Source: Myxococcus llanfairpwllgwyngyllgogerychwyrndrobwllllantysiliogogogochensis
GTDB lineage: Bacteria > Myxococcota > Myxococcia > Myxococcales > Myxococcaceae
Direction of reading: 5' to 3'
Assembly (NCBI RefSeq): GCF_006636215.1
Contig: NZ_VIFM01000056.1
Span: forward strand, 1 to 50,721
Length of the DNA stretch: 50,721 nucleotides
Position numbers and translations under genes: made by a program. The notes beneath the pieces are model-generated. The model saw only the letters and a list, made by a program, of their open reading frames with translations, did no database searches and was not told where the DNA came from. The stretch's first letter is position 1. Each line of letters begins with the position of its first letter. Below are positions 24,675 through 33,336 of the stretch, piece by piece.

Positions 24675-27031
24675 AGTCCCTCGCCGAAGCGGTCTCCCGT
24701 CTCCACCGAGTCCGTCTGCTCCGACGGCGCCTGGGACCAGAGCTGCTCGCCCGCGCGCGACAGGCCCGTGACACCCGCGCTGTACAGCACCTGCACCGCG
24801 CCCGAGTCGGTCGCGCTCCCCACGTCCTCGTACGGCACGCCCACCGCCAGGTCCACGAAGCCATCCCCGTCGTAGTCCCCCGAGGACAGCCGGGAGCCGA
24901 ACGCATCCTGGAGCTCCGCGCCCTCCTCCACGGTGGAGCCCACTTGAGACCAGCGCTGCTCACGCGCAGTGGACAGCCCACCCGGCGCGCCGTGCAACAC
25001 GTGCACGATGCCCGCGCCGACGACAGCCCCCACGCTCTCGGACGCCACGCCGATGGCGAGGTCCACATGGCCATCTCCATCGAAGTCCTCGGCCACCAGC
25101 GCGGAGCCCAGGGCATCGCCTTGCTCGGCCACGTCCGAGATACCGGCGGAATCCTGACTCCAGGCGAGGGCCCCCGTGGACTGGAGCCCCGCGCTTCCGC
25201 CGCGCAGCACCGTCACCGCGCCCGCCCCCGCCATGAAGCCCACCGTCTGACCCGGAGCCGCGATGGCCAGCTCACTCCGACCATCGCCATTGAAGTCCCC
25301 CGCCGCCAGCGCGGCACCGAAGAGCACCTCCTCGCTCGCGACACCGGGCACCCCGTCGCTTCCCGGAGTCCACAATTGGTTGCCCGTGCTCGTCAGGCCA
25401 TCGATGGAGCCGGACAGCACGTTCACCGCGCCCACGTTCGCGACGGTGCCCACGTCCTCGGAGGGCACACCCACGGCCAGCTCGTCGAAGCCGTCTCCGT
25501 TGAAGTCACCCGCGGCCAGCGCGGAGCCGAAGCGGTCTCCCGTCTCCGTGACTTCGAGCACGTGCGCCGCCGCCTGACTCCAGCTCTGCGCGCCCGTTCC
25601 GGTGAGCCCGGAGACGGAGCCGAACAACACCGTCACCAGTCCGGAGTCGAGCGCCGATGAGCCATAGTCCTCGGCGGGAACACCCACGGCCAGGTCGTCA
25701 TACCCGTCGCCATTGAAGTCCCCCACCGCCAGCACGGCGCCGAAGCCGTCGAACGCCTCGGCGCTGTCGGGCACGCTCGCGCTGTTCTGGTGCAGCACCT
25801 TGTCCGTGGACAAGTCCACGCCCTGCGCCGACCCCAGGAAGACGTGGACCGAGCCCGCGTCGACAATCCCATTCACGTCGTCCTCGGGCACGCCGACGGC
25901 CACGTCCGCGAAGCAGTCGCCATTGAAATCACCCACCGCCACCGCGGCGCCGAAGTGGTCGGCGAAACCCGCCGTGTCCTCCACACCCGACACGTCGCGA
26001 TGCAGCCACAGGCCCGCGGTCCCCAGCCCCGTCGCCGAGCCCAGCACGACGCTCACCGCCCCCTGGTCCAACCCCATGCCCACGTCCTCGTCCGGCGCGC
26101 CGATGACGAGGTCCGCGTAGCCATCTCCATTCACGTCCGAGTGGCGCCCGTAGCCATGCAGGCGCTTCACGGCGCAGGCGTCGGCCAGAGTCGGCGCGGT
26201 GCGGTTCGCGGTGAAGAACGAGCCGTCCAACCGGGTGATGGTCGGCGAGTCATTCGCGGAGAAGGCCTCCGGCGCGTAGTGCATCAGGGAGTCCAACCCA
26301 TAGGGCCCCAGGTTGCGGCCGGCCGCGCCCTCCTGCGCGAAGGTCTCGAAGGCGTGGGCATACCCTGCCTCGATGTTCTCGAAGTGGATGACGACGTTCC
26401 TGTCCCGGTCCGTGCGCGCCTGTTCGTGCCACAGCCCCAGCGTGTGCCCCACCTCGTGGAGCGTGCTCCCCGTGGTGCAGCCCGGCGCGAGTGTCACGAA
26501 CTGCTGACCACCGATTCTGCCGACGTGTGACGAGCAGCCCGTGCCCGGCCGGAAGGTGACGTAGTCCGACTGGGTCGTGCGTGGCACGAACCGGATGGGA
26601 GTGAGGGCCTCCCACTGCGCCAGGGCCGCCGTGACGCGCCCGATGTTCGGCAAGGCCGCGTCCACCGTGTAGGGCACCACGCCGCCCGGCCAGCGCGTCA
26701 TCGCGCGCGTGGACACCGCGCCCTGCGCCTCCACCGATAGCGCGGAGAGCTCTCTGGCCGGGACCTCGGGCGGCAGGAGGATGTCCCCCTGGAAGACACG
26801 CTCGCCGTCGATGCGCTCGTAGGCGAGCGCTCGCGGTCCTCCGGCGACCTGGAAGTTCGCTCGGCGCACTTCACCCGTGCGACCCGGGAAGGCTCGCTCC
26901 TGCCGGATGACCTCGCTTGAAGCATCGGCGTCGACCTCGCCGCCACAACCACTCGCGCTCCCGACGAGCACGCCCAGCACCACCCCCGCCCAGCCACGTG
27001 AAACATGTTTCATCCCCGGAAGTCTCGACAT
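24671..27031 (-). CDS. Astacin-like (M12A) metalloprotease with FG-GAP repeats, lipoprotein
   Basis: The 786-residue product starts at ATG 27031, preceded by a GGGGGA; ATG 27013 is an alternative. A signal peptide ends at GSASGC (C29), a possible lipidation site. The protease domain (about 110-300) has the full astacin zinc signature H192-E193-x2-H196-x2-G-x2-H202-E203-x2-R206, and a Met-turn in SLMHYAP. It cleaves proteins outside the cell. The C-terminal half is seven FG-GAP repeats (DxNGDGxxDLxVGxP), calcium-binding blades that form a beta-propeller. One blade has Cys in place of Gly (NGDCFAD). It may serve in prey digestion or matrix turnover. Confidence 0.93.
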   Translation of the reverse strand: MSRLPGMKHVSRGWAGVVLGVLVGSASGCGGEVDADASSEVIRQERAFPGRTGEVRRANFQVAGGPRALAYERIDGERVFQGDILLPPEVPARELSALSVEAQGAVSTRAMTRWPGGVVPYTVDAALPNIGRVTAALAQWEALTPIRFVPRTTQSDYVTFRPGTGCSSHVGRIGGQQFVTLAPGCTTGSTLHEVGHTLGLWHEQARTDRDRNVVIHFENIEAGYAHAFETFAQEGAAGRNLGPYGLDSLMHYAPEAFSANDSPTITRLDGSFFTANRTAPTLADACAVKRLHGYGRHSDVNGDGYADLVIGAPDEDVGMGLDQGAVSVVLGSATGLGTAGLWLHRDVSGVEDTAGFADHFGAAVAVGDFNGDCFADVAVGVPEDDVNGIVDAGSVHVFLGSAQGVDLSTDKVLHQNSASVPDSAEAFDGFGAVLAVGDFNGDGYDDLAVGVPAEDYGSSALDSGLVTVLFGSVSGLTGTGAQSWSQAAAHVLEVTETGDRFGSALAAGDFNGDGFDELAVGVPSEDVGTVANVGAVNVLSGSIDGLTSTGNQLWTPGSDGVPGVASEEVLFGAALAAGDFNGDGRSELAIAAPGQTVGFMAGAGAVTVLRGGSAGLQSTGALAWSQDSAGISDVAEQGDALGSALVAEDFDGDGHVDLAIGVASESVGAVVGAGIVHVLHGAPGGLSTAREQRWSQVGSTVEEGAELQDAFGSRLSSGDYDGDGFVDLAVGVPYEDVGSATDSGAVQVLYSAGVTGLSRAGEQLWSQAPSEQTDSVETGDRFGEGL

Positions 27032-27169
27032 CGGAATGTATCCCCCAGAAGTCGGGCACGGCGCCCCGCGAGATGCGGGACGGCGCTCTTGCAACCCGAT
27101 ATGCATCTGCATCCGGATGATTATTTAGAGGAGCGGTCTGACATGCCGCGTTCCACGCCGACTTCGGTT

Positions 27170-27187
27170 CCGGGCGCAAGAGCCCGG
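27170..27187 (-). terminator. Possible terminator hairpin after gluconokinase
   Basis: CCGGGC (27170-27175) pairs with GCCCGG (27182-27187) across six bases, about 100 bases downstream of the gluconokinase stop. There is no T tract, so the call is weak. Confidence 0.3.
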
Positions 27188-27287
27188 GCCGAGCACGGGC
27201 GAAGCCGGGAACTTATCTATTGGACCGATGTCACATGGCAAAGACAGACGGACCCCGAGTCGCGGCCCGCACGGGGCCCTTCCAAGC

Positions 27288-27773
27288 TCAGAGCTTCAGG
27301 GCCTCGCGGATGCGAGCCACCACCTCCGGAGGGGGCGGCGAGACATCCACCTCCAGCGCCTGCGTGGGCACCTCCAGCGTGGCGAGCTGGCTGTCCAGCA
27401 ACGACGGCGGCATGAAGTGCCCATGCCGCTTCGCGAGCCGGCCCGCCAGCACCTCGCGCGGAGCATTCAGGTACACCCACCGCGTACGCGCGGGGTCCAC
27501 TTCCAGTTGGTCCCGGTAGGCGCGCTTGAGGGCGGACGAGGCGAGCACCAGGTCCTCGTCACGCTCCATGGCCGCCTGGAGCTGGCCGCGCACCACGGCG
27601 AGCCAGGGCGTGCGGTCCTCGTCCGTCAGGGGGACTCCGGCCGCCATCTTCGCCACGTTGGACCGGGGGTGCAGGTCATCCGCGTCCAGGAAGCGCCAGC
27701 CCAGGCTCCGCGCCAGGGCCTGCCCCACCGTCGTCTTCCCCGCGCCCGACACTCCCATGATGATGACGACCAT
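27288..27773 (-). CDS. gntK: Gluconokinase (carbohydrate kinase, GntK type)
   Basis: The 161-residue product starts at ATG 27773, with GAGGAGG 9 bases upstream. It has the short P-loop gluconokinase fold: Walker A GVSGAGKTT (7-15), substrate region LDADDLHPRSNVAKMAAGVPLTD, and the LSSALKRAYRD-like and GHFMPPSLLDSQ blocks of this family. It phosphorylates gluconate to 6-phosphogluconate, feeding the pentose phosphate route. The length is normal. No gluconate transporter or GntR regulator is adjacent, so gluconate may come from internal oxidation. It stands alone. Confidence 0.92.
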   Translation of the reverse strand: MVVIIMGVSGAGKTTVGQALARSLGWRFLDADDLHPRSNVAKMAAGVPLTDEDRTPWLAVVRGQLQAAMERDEDLVLASSALKRAYRDQLEVDPARTRWVYLNAPREVLAGRLAKRHGHFMPPSLLDSQLATLEVPTQALEVDVSPPPPEVVARIREALKL

Positions 27774-28137
27774 CCGGTGCGGCCTCCTCGAATCGTGGAC
27801 CTCCAGACAGGTTGCGACGCCTCCCGACAGAGCGCCACTCCCATCCTCGGCAAGTGCCCACCGCACCACGATGGCTTGAAGAGTCGCAACCGTATGAGCC
27901 GCCTTGGTGCTCGCGCTTGAGGACGTGGACGCACAGCCCCGGGAGTGATGCGCCGGGACTCGGTCCTCCGCTTGCTGGGCGAGCCGCCGCGGTCCTGGCG
28001 TCGAGCATGGACGGGACACCGGTGGAGGCCCCACGACACAGGCGCCCCGAAGTGAGGCCTCGGAGCGACGCTCGCGGATGGCGTACGCTCTCGTGGCGAC
28101 GCGAAAGGGGATGCTGGCGGACCGTTGGCGAAGAGCG
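27774..28137. other. 364-base gene-free stretch upstream of gluconokinase
   Basis: No gene is seen. It carries the gluconokinase leader and the 3' side of the zinc-cluster gene. A 9-base inverted repeat GGTTGCGAC (27810-27818) and GTCGCAACC (27883-27891) is separated by 64 bases and could be a looping operator pair; this is weak. Confidence 0.45.
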
Positions 28138-29118
28138 TCAGCGCGTGAGCACGTCAAGCATCAGGGACCAGGCCCCCTGCTCCCATGCCGTCAACGGCAG
28201 CGAGGTGCAGAGGTACAGAGCGAAGAGGTCGCTCATCCTCCCGGCGCGCAAGAGCGTCCGGACCAAGGCGGTGGTCACTCTGTTCGTGAGGCCGAACTCC
28301 GTCATCAACTCCCCTGCACGATGATTGGCGAGCATCTTCCGGGCCCGTGCGAGCAGATGACCCCAGAGATAGCGGTGCGAGCCGCTCGTGACGTTGGCGA
28401 GCGACTCCCGGCACATGTCCGACCTCGAGCCCCGGACCGCCACCTTCAAGCTCATGCTCTTGGGCTCGTCCGAATACCACGGACGGTTTTCCCACTTCAC
28501 ATGGGCCTCGAAGAGCATCCCCGACACTTCAATGAGGAACTTCACGTTCAGCCCCGGGAACCCGGTGCTGCTCCAGAAGGCGAAGGGGTCTCCTTCGTTG
28601 TAGTCCCTGAACGTCGGCCACTGGTCCTGCCCCGTGATGTCATTCTCGATGGAGTCGGTGGTGATGCTCGGCGGGCTGGAGTAGCCGGAGAACGACGGGG
28701 GGCCTCCAGAGAACGACGGGTAGCCTCCGGAGAACGACGGGGGACCTCCAGAGAACGACGGGGGACCTCCAGAGAACGACGGAGGGCCTCCGGAGAACGA
28801 CGGGTAGCCCCCGGAGAACGACGGGTAGCCCCCGGAGAACGACGGGTAGCCCCCGGAGAACGACGAGGAGCCTCCGGAGAACGACGGGAAGGAGAAGGGA
28901 GAGGACTGGCTCTTCGCCCAGACACAACACGGGGGCGGAGAACGGCTATAGCAACCGGTACAGATGAAGACATGGCAGGAGGGGCACGTCTTCGGCTTGT
29001 GCGTCATGCAGTAGTAGCGCGTGCAGAAGACACACTGGGCCGACGGATTCACCGGTGCCATGTACGGGCATTTGGACGAGCCGCAGTTAACCACCGTGGG
29101 CGGCGAGGGTTTGTACAT
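28138..29118 (-). CDS. Unrecognised protein: cysteine-rich zinc-finger-like domain plus SFSGG repeats
   Basis: I start it at ATG 29118, with GGAGG 9 bases upstream (326 residues). The N-terminus has dense cysteines: C12-x4-C17, C29-x2-C32, C37-x2-H40, C45-x2-C48, C53-x2-C56 and C64-C65. The pairing suggests two or more zinc sites like a B-box or zinc ribbon. Next come ten 7-residue units SFSGG[YPS][PS] (about 75-145), a flexible aromatic/Gly segment. The C-terminal 170 residues form a compact domain (begins about ENDITGQDQW, includes WENRPWYSDEPKSM and RYLWGHLLARARKM) that I do not recognise. No signal peptide or membrane segment is seen, so it is probably cytoplasmic. Function unknown. Confidence 0.75.
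   Translation of the reverse strand: MYKPSPPTVVNCGSSKCPYMAPVNPSAQCVFCTRYYCMTHKPKTCPSCHVFICTGCYSRSPPPCCVWAKSQSSPFSFPSFSGGSSSFSGGYPSFSGGYPSFSGGYPSFSGGPPSFSGGPPSFSGGPPSFSGGYPSFSGGPPSFSGYSSPPSITTDSIENDITGQDQWPTFRDYNEGDPFAFWSSTGFPGLNVKFLIEVSGMLFEAHVKWENRPWYSDEPKSMSLKVAVRGSRSDMCRESLANVTSGSHRYLWGHLLARARKMLANHRAGELMTEFGLTNRVTTALVRTLLRAGRMSDLFALYLCTSLPLTAWEQGAWSLMLDVLTR
28688..28897 (-). repeat. 21-bp in-frame tandem repeat, ten units
   Basis: GAGAACGA recurs every 21 bases from 28688 to 28877, ten times. On the coding strand each unit encodes SFSGG plus two residues, mostly YP or PP. Runs of three identical YP units and of PP units indicate slippage or recombination growth. Confidence 0.93.
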
Positions 29119-29333
29119 GCGGGCAGTCCTCCATGACGCGCGATTGGAGGAACCACCAGCAAACCACATACCAATGACTGGGATTGCTCGGTGCGGAGTG
29201 GCGACTGTCTGGGAATGCCCCCTGTTCGCGCCACTCCGCGTCCCATGAGGACGCGGGCGCGTCTGGGAGGAACACGACGTGGGCCGAGACAGGTTGTCCG
29301 AGCACGCCCCCCGAGGCTCCGCACGCCTTGGGG

Positions 29334-30470
29334 ATGTCAGACCTTGGGGGTACTCTTCCCTTCATCGCCGCGAAGGACGCGGCACGGAGGGGTCGGCACT
29401 TGGCGGAAATCGCGGACGGCGAGCAGGTGGAAGTCCAGGGCTCGGGTTCCAAGCCCTACATCCTCAAGAACACGGGAGGCGTCTACTCGTGCTCCTGCCC
29501 CGCGTGGCGCAACCAGTCCATCGCCATCGAGCGACGCACCTGCAAGCACCTGCGCCGCGTGCGCGGTGACGCCGCCGAGGACGCCCGCACCGGTGGCACC
29601 TCCACGCCTCCCGTCAAGGCCACGCGCGCGAAGGCCCCCGCCGGCGATGCCGAGGGCGAGGCGGACGACGAGAAGGCCCCGCCGCTGTTGCTCGCCCACC
29701 CGTGGGAGAACGACGTGGACCTCACGGACTGGTGGATGAGCGAGAAGCTCGACGGCGTGCGCGCGTACTGGGACGGCAAGCGCTTCTGGTCGCGCCTGGG
29801 CAACGAGTTCTTCGCGCCGGACTGGTTCACCGCGGGGCTGCCGGACTTCCCGCTGGACGGAGAGCTGTTCGGTGGGCGCAAGCGCTTCCAGCGCACGGTG
29901 AGCGTGGTGCGCCGGCAGGACAAGAGCAAGGACTGGAAGGAGCTGCTCTTCGTCGTGTTCGACGCGCCGAGCTTCGACGCCGCGTTCGAGCAGCGGCTGG
30001 AGCACTGTCGCAAGTGGCTGGATGACGCGAAGCCCGCGTATGCGCAGTGGCATTCGCACGAGCGCTGTCAGGGGACTCCGCATCTGCGCTCGGAGCTGGA
30101 GCGCGTGGAGGGCCTGGGCGGCGAGGGGCTGATGCTGCGCAAGCCGGGCTCCCGCTATGAAGTCGGTCGCTCGCACACGCTGCTGAAGGTGAAGAGCTTC
30201 AAGGACGACGAGGCCGTCGTCATTGGCCACGTCGCGGGCGCGGGCCGCCACAAGGGCCGGCTGGGCGCGCTGGAGGTGGAGCTGCGCAACGGCAAGCGCT
30301 TCAGTGTGGGCACCGGCCTGTCGGACGCCGAGCGCGAAGCACCTCCGGCCATCGGCACGCTCATCACCTTCCGCTACCAGGAGCTGTCCAACGACGGCGT
30401 GCCGCGCTTCCCGTCGTACATCGGCGTGCGCATCGACGCGGCGCCGTTCAAGGGGAAGGCGAAGGGCTGA
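29334..30470 (+). CDS. ATP-dependent DNA ligase with N-terminal SWIM zinc finger
   Basis: The 378-residue product starts at ATG 29334. Residues 45-80 hold a SWIM finger: C53-x-C55-x14-C70-x-H72. After an Ala/Asp/Glu-rich linker (80-118) comes an ATP-dependent ligase core with the adenylated lysine K138 in EKLDGVRAYWDGK, DGELFGG, EGLMLRKPGS and VKSFKDDEAVV, then an OB-fold. It seals nicks in DNA using ATP. Replicative ligation in bacteria uses the NAD-dependent LigA, so this small enzyme probably works in repair; the SWIM finger likely adds DNA binding. The gene is solitary and divergent from the zinc-cluster gene. Confidence 0.9.
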   Translation: MSDLGGTLPFIAAKDAARRGRHLAEIADGEQVEVQGSGSKPYILKNTGGVYSCSCPAWRNQSIAIERRTCKHLRRVRGDAAEDARTGGTSTPPVKATRAKAPAGDAEGEADDEKAPPLLLAHPWENDVDLTDWWMSEKLDGVRAYWDGKRFWSRLGNEFFAPDWFTAGLPDFPLDGELFGGRKRFQRTVSVVRRQDKSKDWKELLFVVFDAPSFDAAFEQRLEHCRKWLDDAKPAYAQWHSHERCQGTPHLRSELERVEGLGGEGLMLRKPGSRYEVGRSHTLLKVKSFKDDEAVVIGHVAGAGRHKGRLGALEVELRNGKRFSVGTGLSDAEREAPPAIGTLITFRYQELSNDGVPRFPSYIGVRIDAAPFKGKAKG

Positions 30471-30661
30471 AGACGGGCACACCCACCCGTGCGGGGCAGC
30501 CGTCCCGCCGGGTCTGTGCGCCAGCCATCATCGCAAGCACCTGGACCCGCGTGGCGCGCTGGGGGCCGTCGGCACGTGGACGTCCGCACGGTTTATAGAG
30601 CAACGGGAGAGCCCTCCGCCCCCGCGGAGTCAGTACCTCCTGGTGTCTGCTCGAGGCGACC

Positions 30662-31090
30662 ATGCACTGCGCGCTCTGCCTGTCGGAACACTCCGCGGAC
30701 TCCCTGTGCACGCCCCAGCCCCGGGCACGACACGGCGCCTCGCTGCTCGGTGAATCCCTGCCCCATGGAGACAAGGCCGCCGAGCCCTGGTCCTGGGACG
30801 TGTGGATTCGCCATCCCGAGGGCGTGGACGTCCACGGCCTGGAGCTGGGCAAGGGCGGCCTCTTCCTGAGCTGCTCGGAGCCCTTCCCTCCTCTCTTCAC
30901 CCGGCTGGAGCTGACGCTGCGGCTGGCCGGCGAGGAGTTCGCCTGTGAGGGCGAAGTGGTGCGGCACGTCGACTCCGCGCATGCCCGCACCTGGGGCGTC
31001 TCAGCGGGCATCGGCGTGCAGTTGCTGCCCCCCTCACCCCGGCTGCGGGACTTCCTCTCGCAGACGAGGCAGTTCCAAAGCACAGGCTAG
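30662..31090 (+). CDS. PilZ-domain-like protein, c-di-GMP motif degenerate
   Basis: The 142-residue product starts at ATG 30662. The region about 45-135 has the PilZ beta-barrel pattern: GVDVHGLELGKGGLFLSCSEPFP, then LELTLRLAGEEFACEGEVVRHV, then WGVSAGIGVQLLPPSPRLRDFL. The canonical RxxxR and D/NxSxxG ligand motifs are not intact (ELGKGG in place of the second), so c-di-GMP binding is doubtful. The N-terminus MHCALCLSE has a CxxC. Such PilZ proteins are numerous in myxobacteria. Its TAG stop shares CTAG (31087-31090) with the stop of the convergent immunity gene. Confidence 0.75.
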   Translation: MHCALCLSEHSADSLCTPQPRARHGASLLGESLPHGDKAAEPWSWDVWIRHPEGVDVHGLELGKGGLFLSCSEPFPPLFTRLELTLRLAGEEFACEGEVVRHVDSAHARTWGVSAGIGVQLLPPSPRLRDFLSQTRQFQSTG

Positions 31091-31662
31091 ACCTCCTCGA
31101 ATTTTGCGCCTGTGACCTTCGCGTGCTCCAGGGCTACCTTGATGTCCTCCGAGACGATGAGGGCAACTGTCCACCCCCAGGTGCGGAAGACCTTCGTGTT
31201 GCCCACCTTCGTGCGGTCAATCCGCATATCAACCACGTTCCGGTATTGGCCGAGCTTGTCCGGTCGCGCGTCCTCTGGCAGCCAGAACTCCACTTCATTT
31301 GAGGCATTGTCATCGATGCACCGGACAACCTTCGTAGCAACGAGGATTTGATATTCGTCTGGGTGGCCTTTGAGCTTCAAAGGGATGAGTTGCACATCAT
31401 TGGGTGCCAGCTCCGCGAAGATGGCGGCCACCCGGATGTGGACAACGGGAGTCATGCCAACGCCTGCCATGCTGAAATCGCGCTGACGCCCAGGCTCACG
31501 AACAGAGAGCGTCAGGCGACCATCACTTCGGACGGGCCGCCCAGAACTAAACTCCCTGATGTCTTCCGGCTCCCGGCCCTGTCCGTTCAACGGTTCTCCC
31601 AGGTACCAGTTGCCGGCCTGTACGTCCTCTTTGAGCCTGAAGTATCGAGAGTGATTCGACAT
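31087..31662 (-). CDS. Imm11/DUF1629-type immunity protein
   Basis: The 191-residue product starts at ATG 31662 (MSNHSRYFRLKED), with GAGG 9-10 bases upstream; GTG 31677 is an alternative. It has no signal peptide. The pattern YFRLKEDVQAGNWYLGEP, VHIRVAAIFAELAPNDVQLIPL, CIDDNASNEVEFW and VFRTWGWTVALIVSEDIK fits the myxobacterial Imm11 family as I remember it. These proteins neutralise toxins encoded just upstream. Here the upstream gene, 19 bases away, encodes a lipoprotein with an AHH nuclease domain, so it most likely protects against that toxin in the cytoplasm. Confidence 0.75.
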   Translation of the reverse strand: MSNHSRYFRLKEDVQAGNWYLGEPLNGQGREPEDIREFSSGRPVRSDGRLTLSVREPGRQRDFSMAGVGMTPVVHIRVAAIFAELAPNDVQLIPLKLKGHPDEYQILVATKVVRCIDDNASNEVEFWLPEDARPDKLGQYRNVVDMRIDRTKVGNTKVFRTWGWTVALIVSEDIKVALEHAKVTGAKFEEV

Positions 31663-31681
31663 GGTGGACGCCCTCACTGCG

Positions 31682-33022
31682 TCACTTGCCCTGAGTCAAA
31701 AGCCTGTGGATTTCCGTTCCTTTGGTCACGGCCTCCTTGGCGAGCCTGCGAAGCTCAACCGTGAGGGCCTCGCGGCAATCTGCCACCTTCCGACAGCTCC
31801 CCAAAGCCTCGAGTAGTCGCTCCTGGACGCGTTCATGATACCGCTGCGGATGTGGCCCCTTGTGACCGACGACTTCCACGACGTTCTCGGGGTCCTTCAG
31901 CTCCATCCCAGCCCTCGTGAAGAGGTCCCGGAATCTCGGCGTCCAGGGCCCGCCGCGCGCCGCTGAGACTTCGTTCTTGTTCGTGGCGATGTGGTGGCGC
32001 TCGCCTTGGCTGCGCATCCCCCGACTCGCCATGGCCAGGGCGTTGGGGGCGAGCGCGACGGTGAAGCCTTCCGCCGCCACCGCGACCGACTGCACACTCC
32101 CCACCGCGGCGTACTGGAAGCCTGCCTGAGACTCCACGGCGAGCGCAGCCTGAGCGGAGCCCGGCAGTCTCACGGCCTTCGCGACCAACCCCGCCGTGCT
32201 GCCAATAGCGGCCGTGGCGAGCATCACGAAGACGCGTGCCGCATTCTCTCCGAGGATTTCGCCGTACGCCTCACCCGACGCACTGAGCTGCGCGAAAGTC
32301 GTGGCCTGGTCGACCTCGCGTACCAGGGTCAACCACCCGTCCAGCAGACGCCACATCGTGTCCACGCCCAGGTAGGCGATCGCGATGGCTGTCAGGGTAG
32401 CGGCCACGCCCTTGCTCACGGGCTCGGGGAGCGACCAGAGCAGCAGGTACATCGTCGCCGCGGCGGTGATTGTGGCCATGACCGCGCCGGGGTCCGTCAT
32501 GCCCTCCAATGCCTCGGCTGTCTCCTCCCACACGGAGTCCATCGCGATGGCCAAGGCCCACGTGTACTTGCCGTCGCTGGCGAGCAGGGGGCCTTCCTCC
32601 AACAGCCGCAAGCAGTCTCCGGGTTGGTCCTTCCGCGAGCACCACTGCCCATAGGCGCGCGTCAGCTCGTCATCCGCGTAGGACTCCAGCAAGTGGGGTC
32701 CGTCCGCGTCTTCTCGACGCTGGGGGGTGAGGCGCGGGGGGCGACTCTCGTATCGGTACACCCCGCTGCGGGACGGCACGCCGAAGAGTTCTCGGGCCTC
32801 CTGCATGGGGCTGCGAAACGGGCGCACGTCCCGGGCCAGTTCCGCGATGGCCTCCTGGTATTCGTCGTCGCCAAGTTCGGCCGCCCCCACTTCCGCGCCC
32901 GGCTCCTCGCGAGGAGTGACAACGTAGGAGTCCGTTCCGGTATCCAGCCAAACGACTCGACTCGTCGTGCATCCGGTGATGGCCACGAGCAAAAGCAGCG
33001 GCGCCGCCCAACGATGCAACAT
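31682..33022 (-). CDS. SitA-like polymorphic toxin lipoprotein with AHH nuclease domain
   Basis: The 446-residue product starts at ATG 33022 (GGGGGG 7 bases upstream). The lipobox AITGC gives C18. The middle (about 90-300) has a conserved helical/hydrophobic region (VWEETAEALEGMTDP, LLWSLPEPVSKGVAATLTAIAIAYLG). The C-terminal 104 residues are an AHH-type HNH nuclease: H343-H344 (ERHHIATNK), then GHKGPHPQRYHERV with H387, H391 and H396. In Myxococcus, SitA lipoproteins pass to neighbouring cells by TraA/TraB outer-membrane exchange and poison those lacking the immunity protein. The Imm11-like gene follows. No SitB accessory lipoprotein gene is adjacent. Assignment to SitA is by remembered family resemblance. 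Confidence 0.78.
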   Translation of the reverse strand: MLHRWAAPLLLLVAITGCTTSRVVWLDTGTDSYVVTPREEPGAEVGAAELGDDEYQEAIAELARDVRPFRSPMQEARELFGVPSRSGVYRYESRPPRLTPQRREDADGPHLLESYADDELTRAYGQWCSRKDQPGDCLRLLEEGPLLASDGKYTWALAIAMDSVWEETAEALEGMTDPGAVMATITAAATMYLLLWSLPEPVSKGVAATLTAIAIAYLGVDTMWRLLDGWLTLVREVDQATTFAQLSASGEAYGEILGENAARVFVMLATAAIGSTAGLVAKAVRLPGSAQAALAVESQAGFQYAAVGSVQSVAVAAEGFTVALAPNALAMASRGMRSQGERHHIATNKNEVSAARGGPWTPRFRDLFTRAGMELKDPENVVEVVGHKGPHPQRYHERVQERLLEALGSCRKVADCREALTVELRRLAKEAVTKGTEIHRLLTQGK

Positions 33023-33336
33023 GGAATGCCCCCCCAGCGAGTGGCCCGCCACAGAGCGGGCGCACCCGCGCAATATCAGAAAAATCTGACATCCCTCCGA
33101 GACGAACCCACACCATCTGGGGCCGGACCTACCTCATGCTGCTGCGGTCGCACTCGGGTCCATGAGTTGGGGCTTGCTCACCATATCCACATCCACGGCA
33201 AGGCTTACGCTCACCGCTGGAAACCAGGCCCCAGGGGCCACCCAAAACCTGTCAATGAAGGTCCTCCGAATACCAGCCAACGGGAATGGCCTCTCGCGCG
33301 CACGCGCCTCGCGTCACGAGCACGGCCCCGAGCCAC
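33023..33336. other. 314-base gene-free stretch upstream of the toxin gene
   Basis: No gene is seen. It should hold the toxin promoter and the ceramidase 3' region. Near the toxin start is the AT-rich hairpin TCAGA-AAAA-TCTGA (33076-33089). GGCCCC-A-GGGGCC lies at 33227-33239. Neither has a clear role. Confidence 0.45.

Noticed and set aside
24671..27031. Integrin-like adhesin
   Set aside because: FG-GAP blades are present, but a complete astacin zinc site shows that the protein is a protease.
27810..27891. 9-base inverted repeat as a rho-independent terminator
   Set aside because: The 64-base spacer is too long for a terminator hairpin. I kept it only as a weak operator note.
28688..28897. 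The 21-bp repeats as a CRISPR array or intergenic satellite
   Set aside because: They lie inside an open frame, keep a 7-codon period and encode a regular SFSGG peptide.
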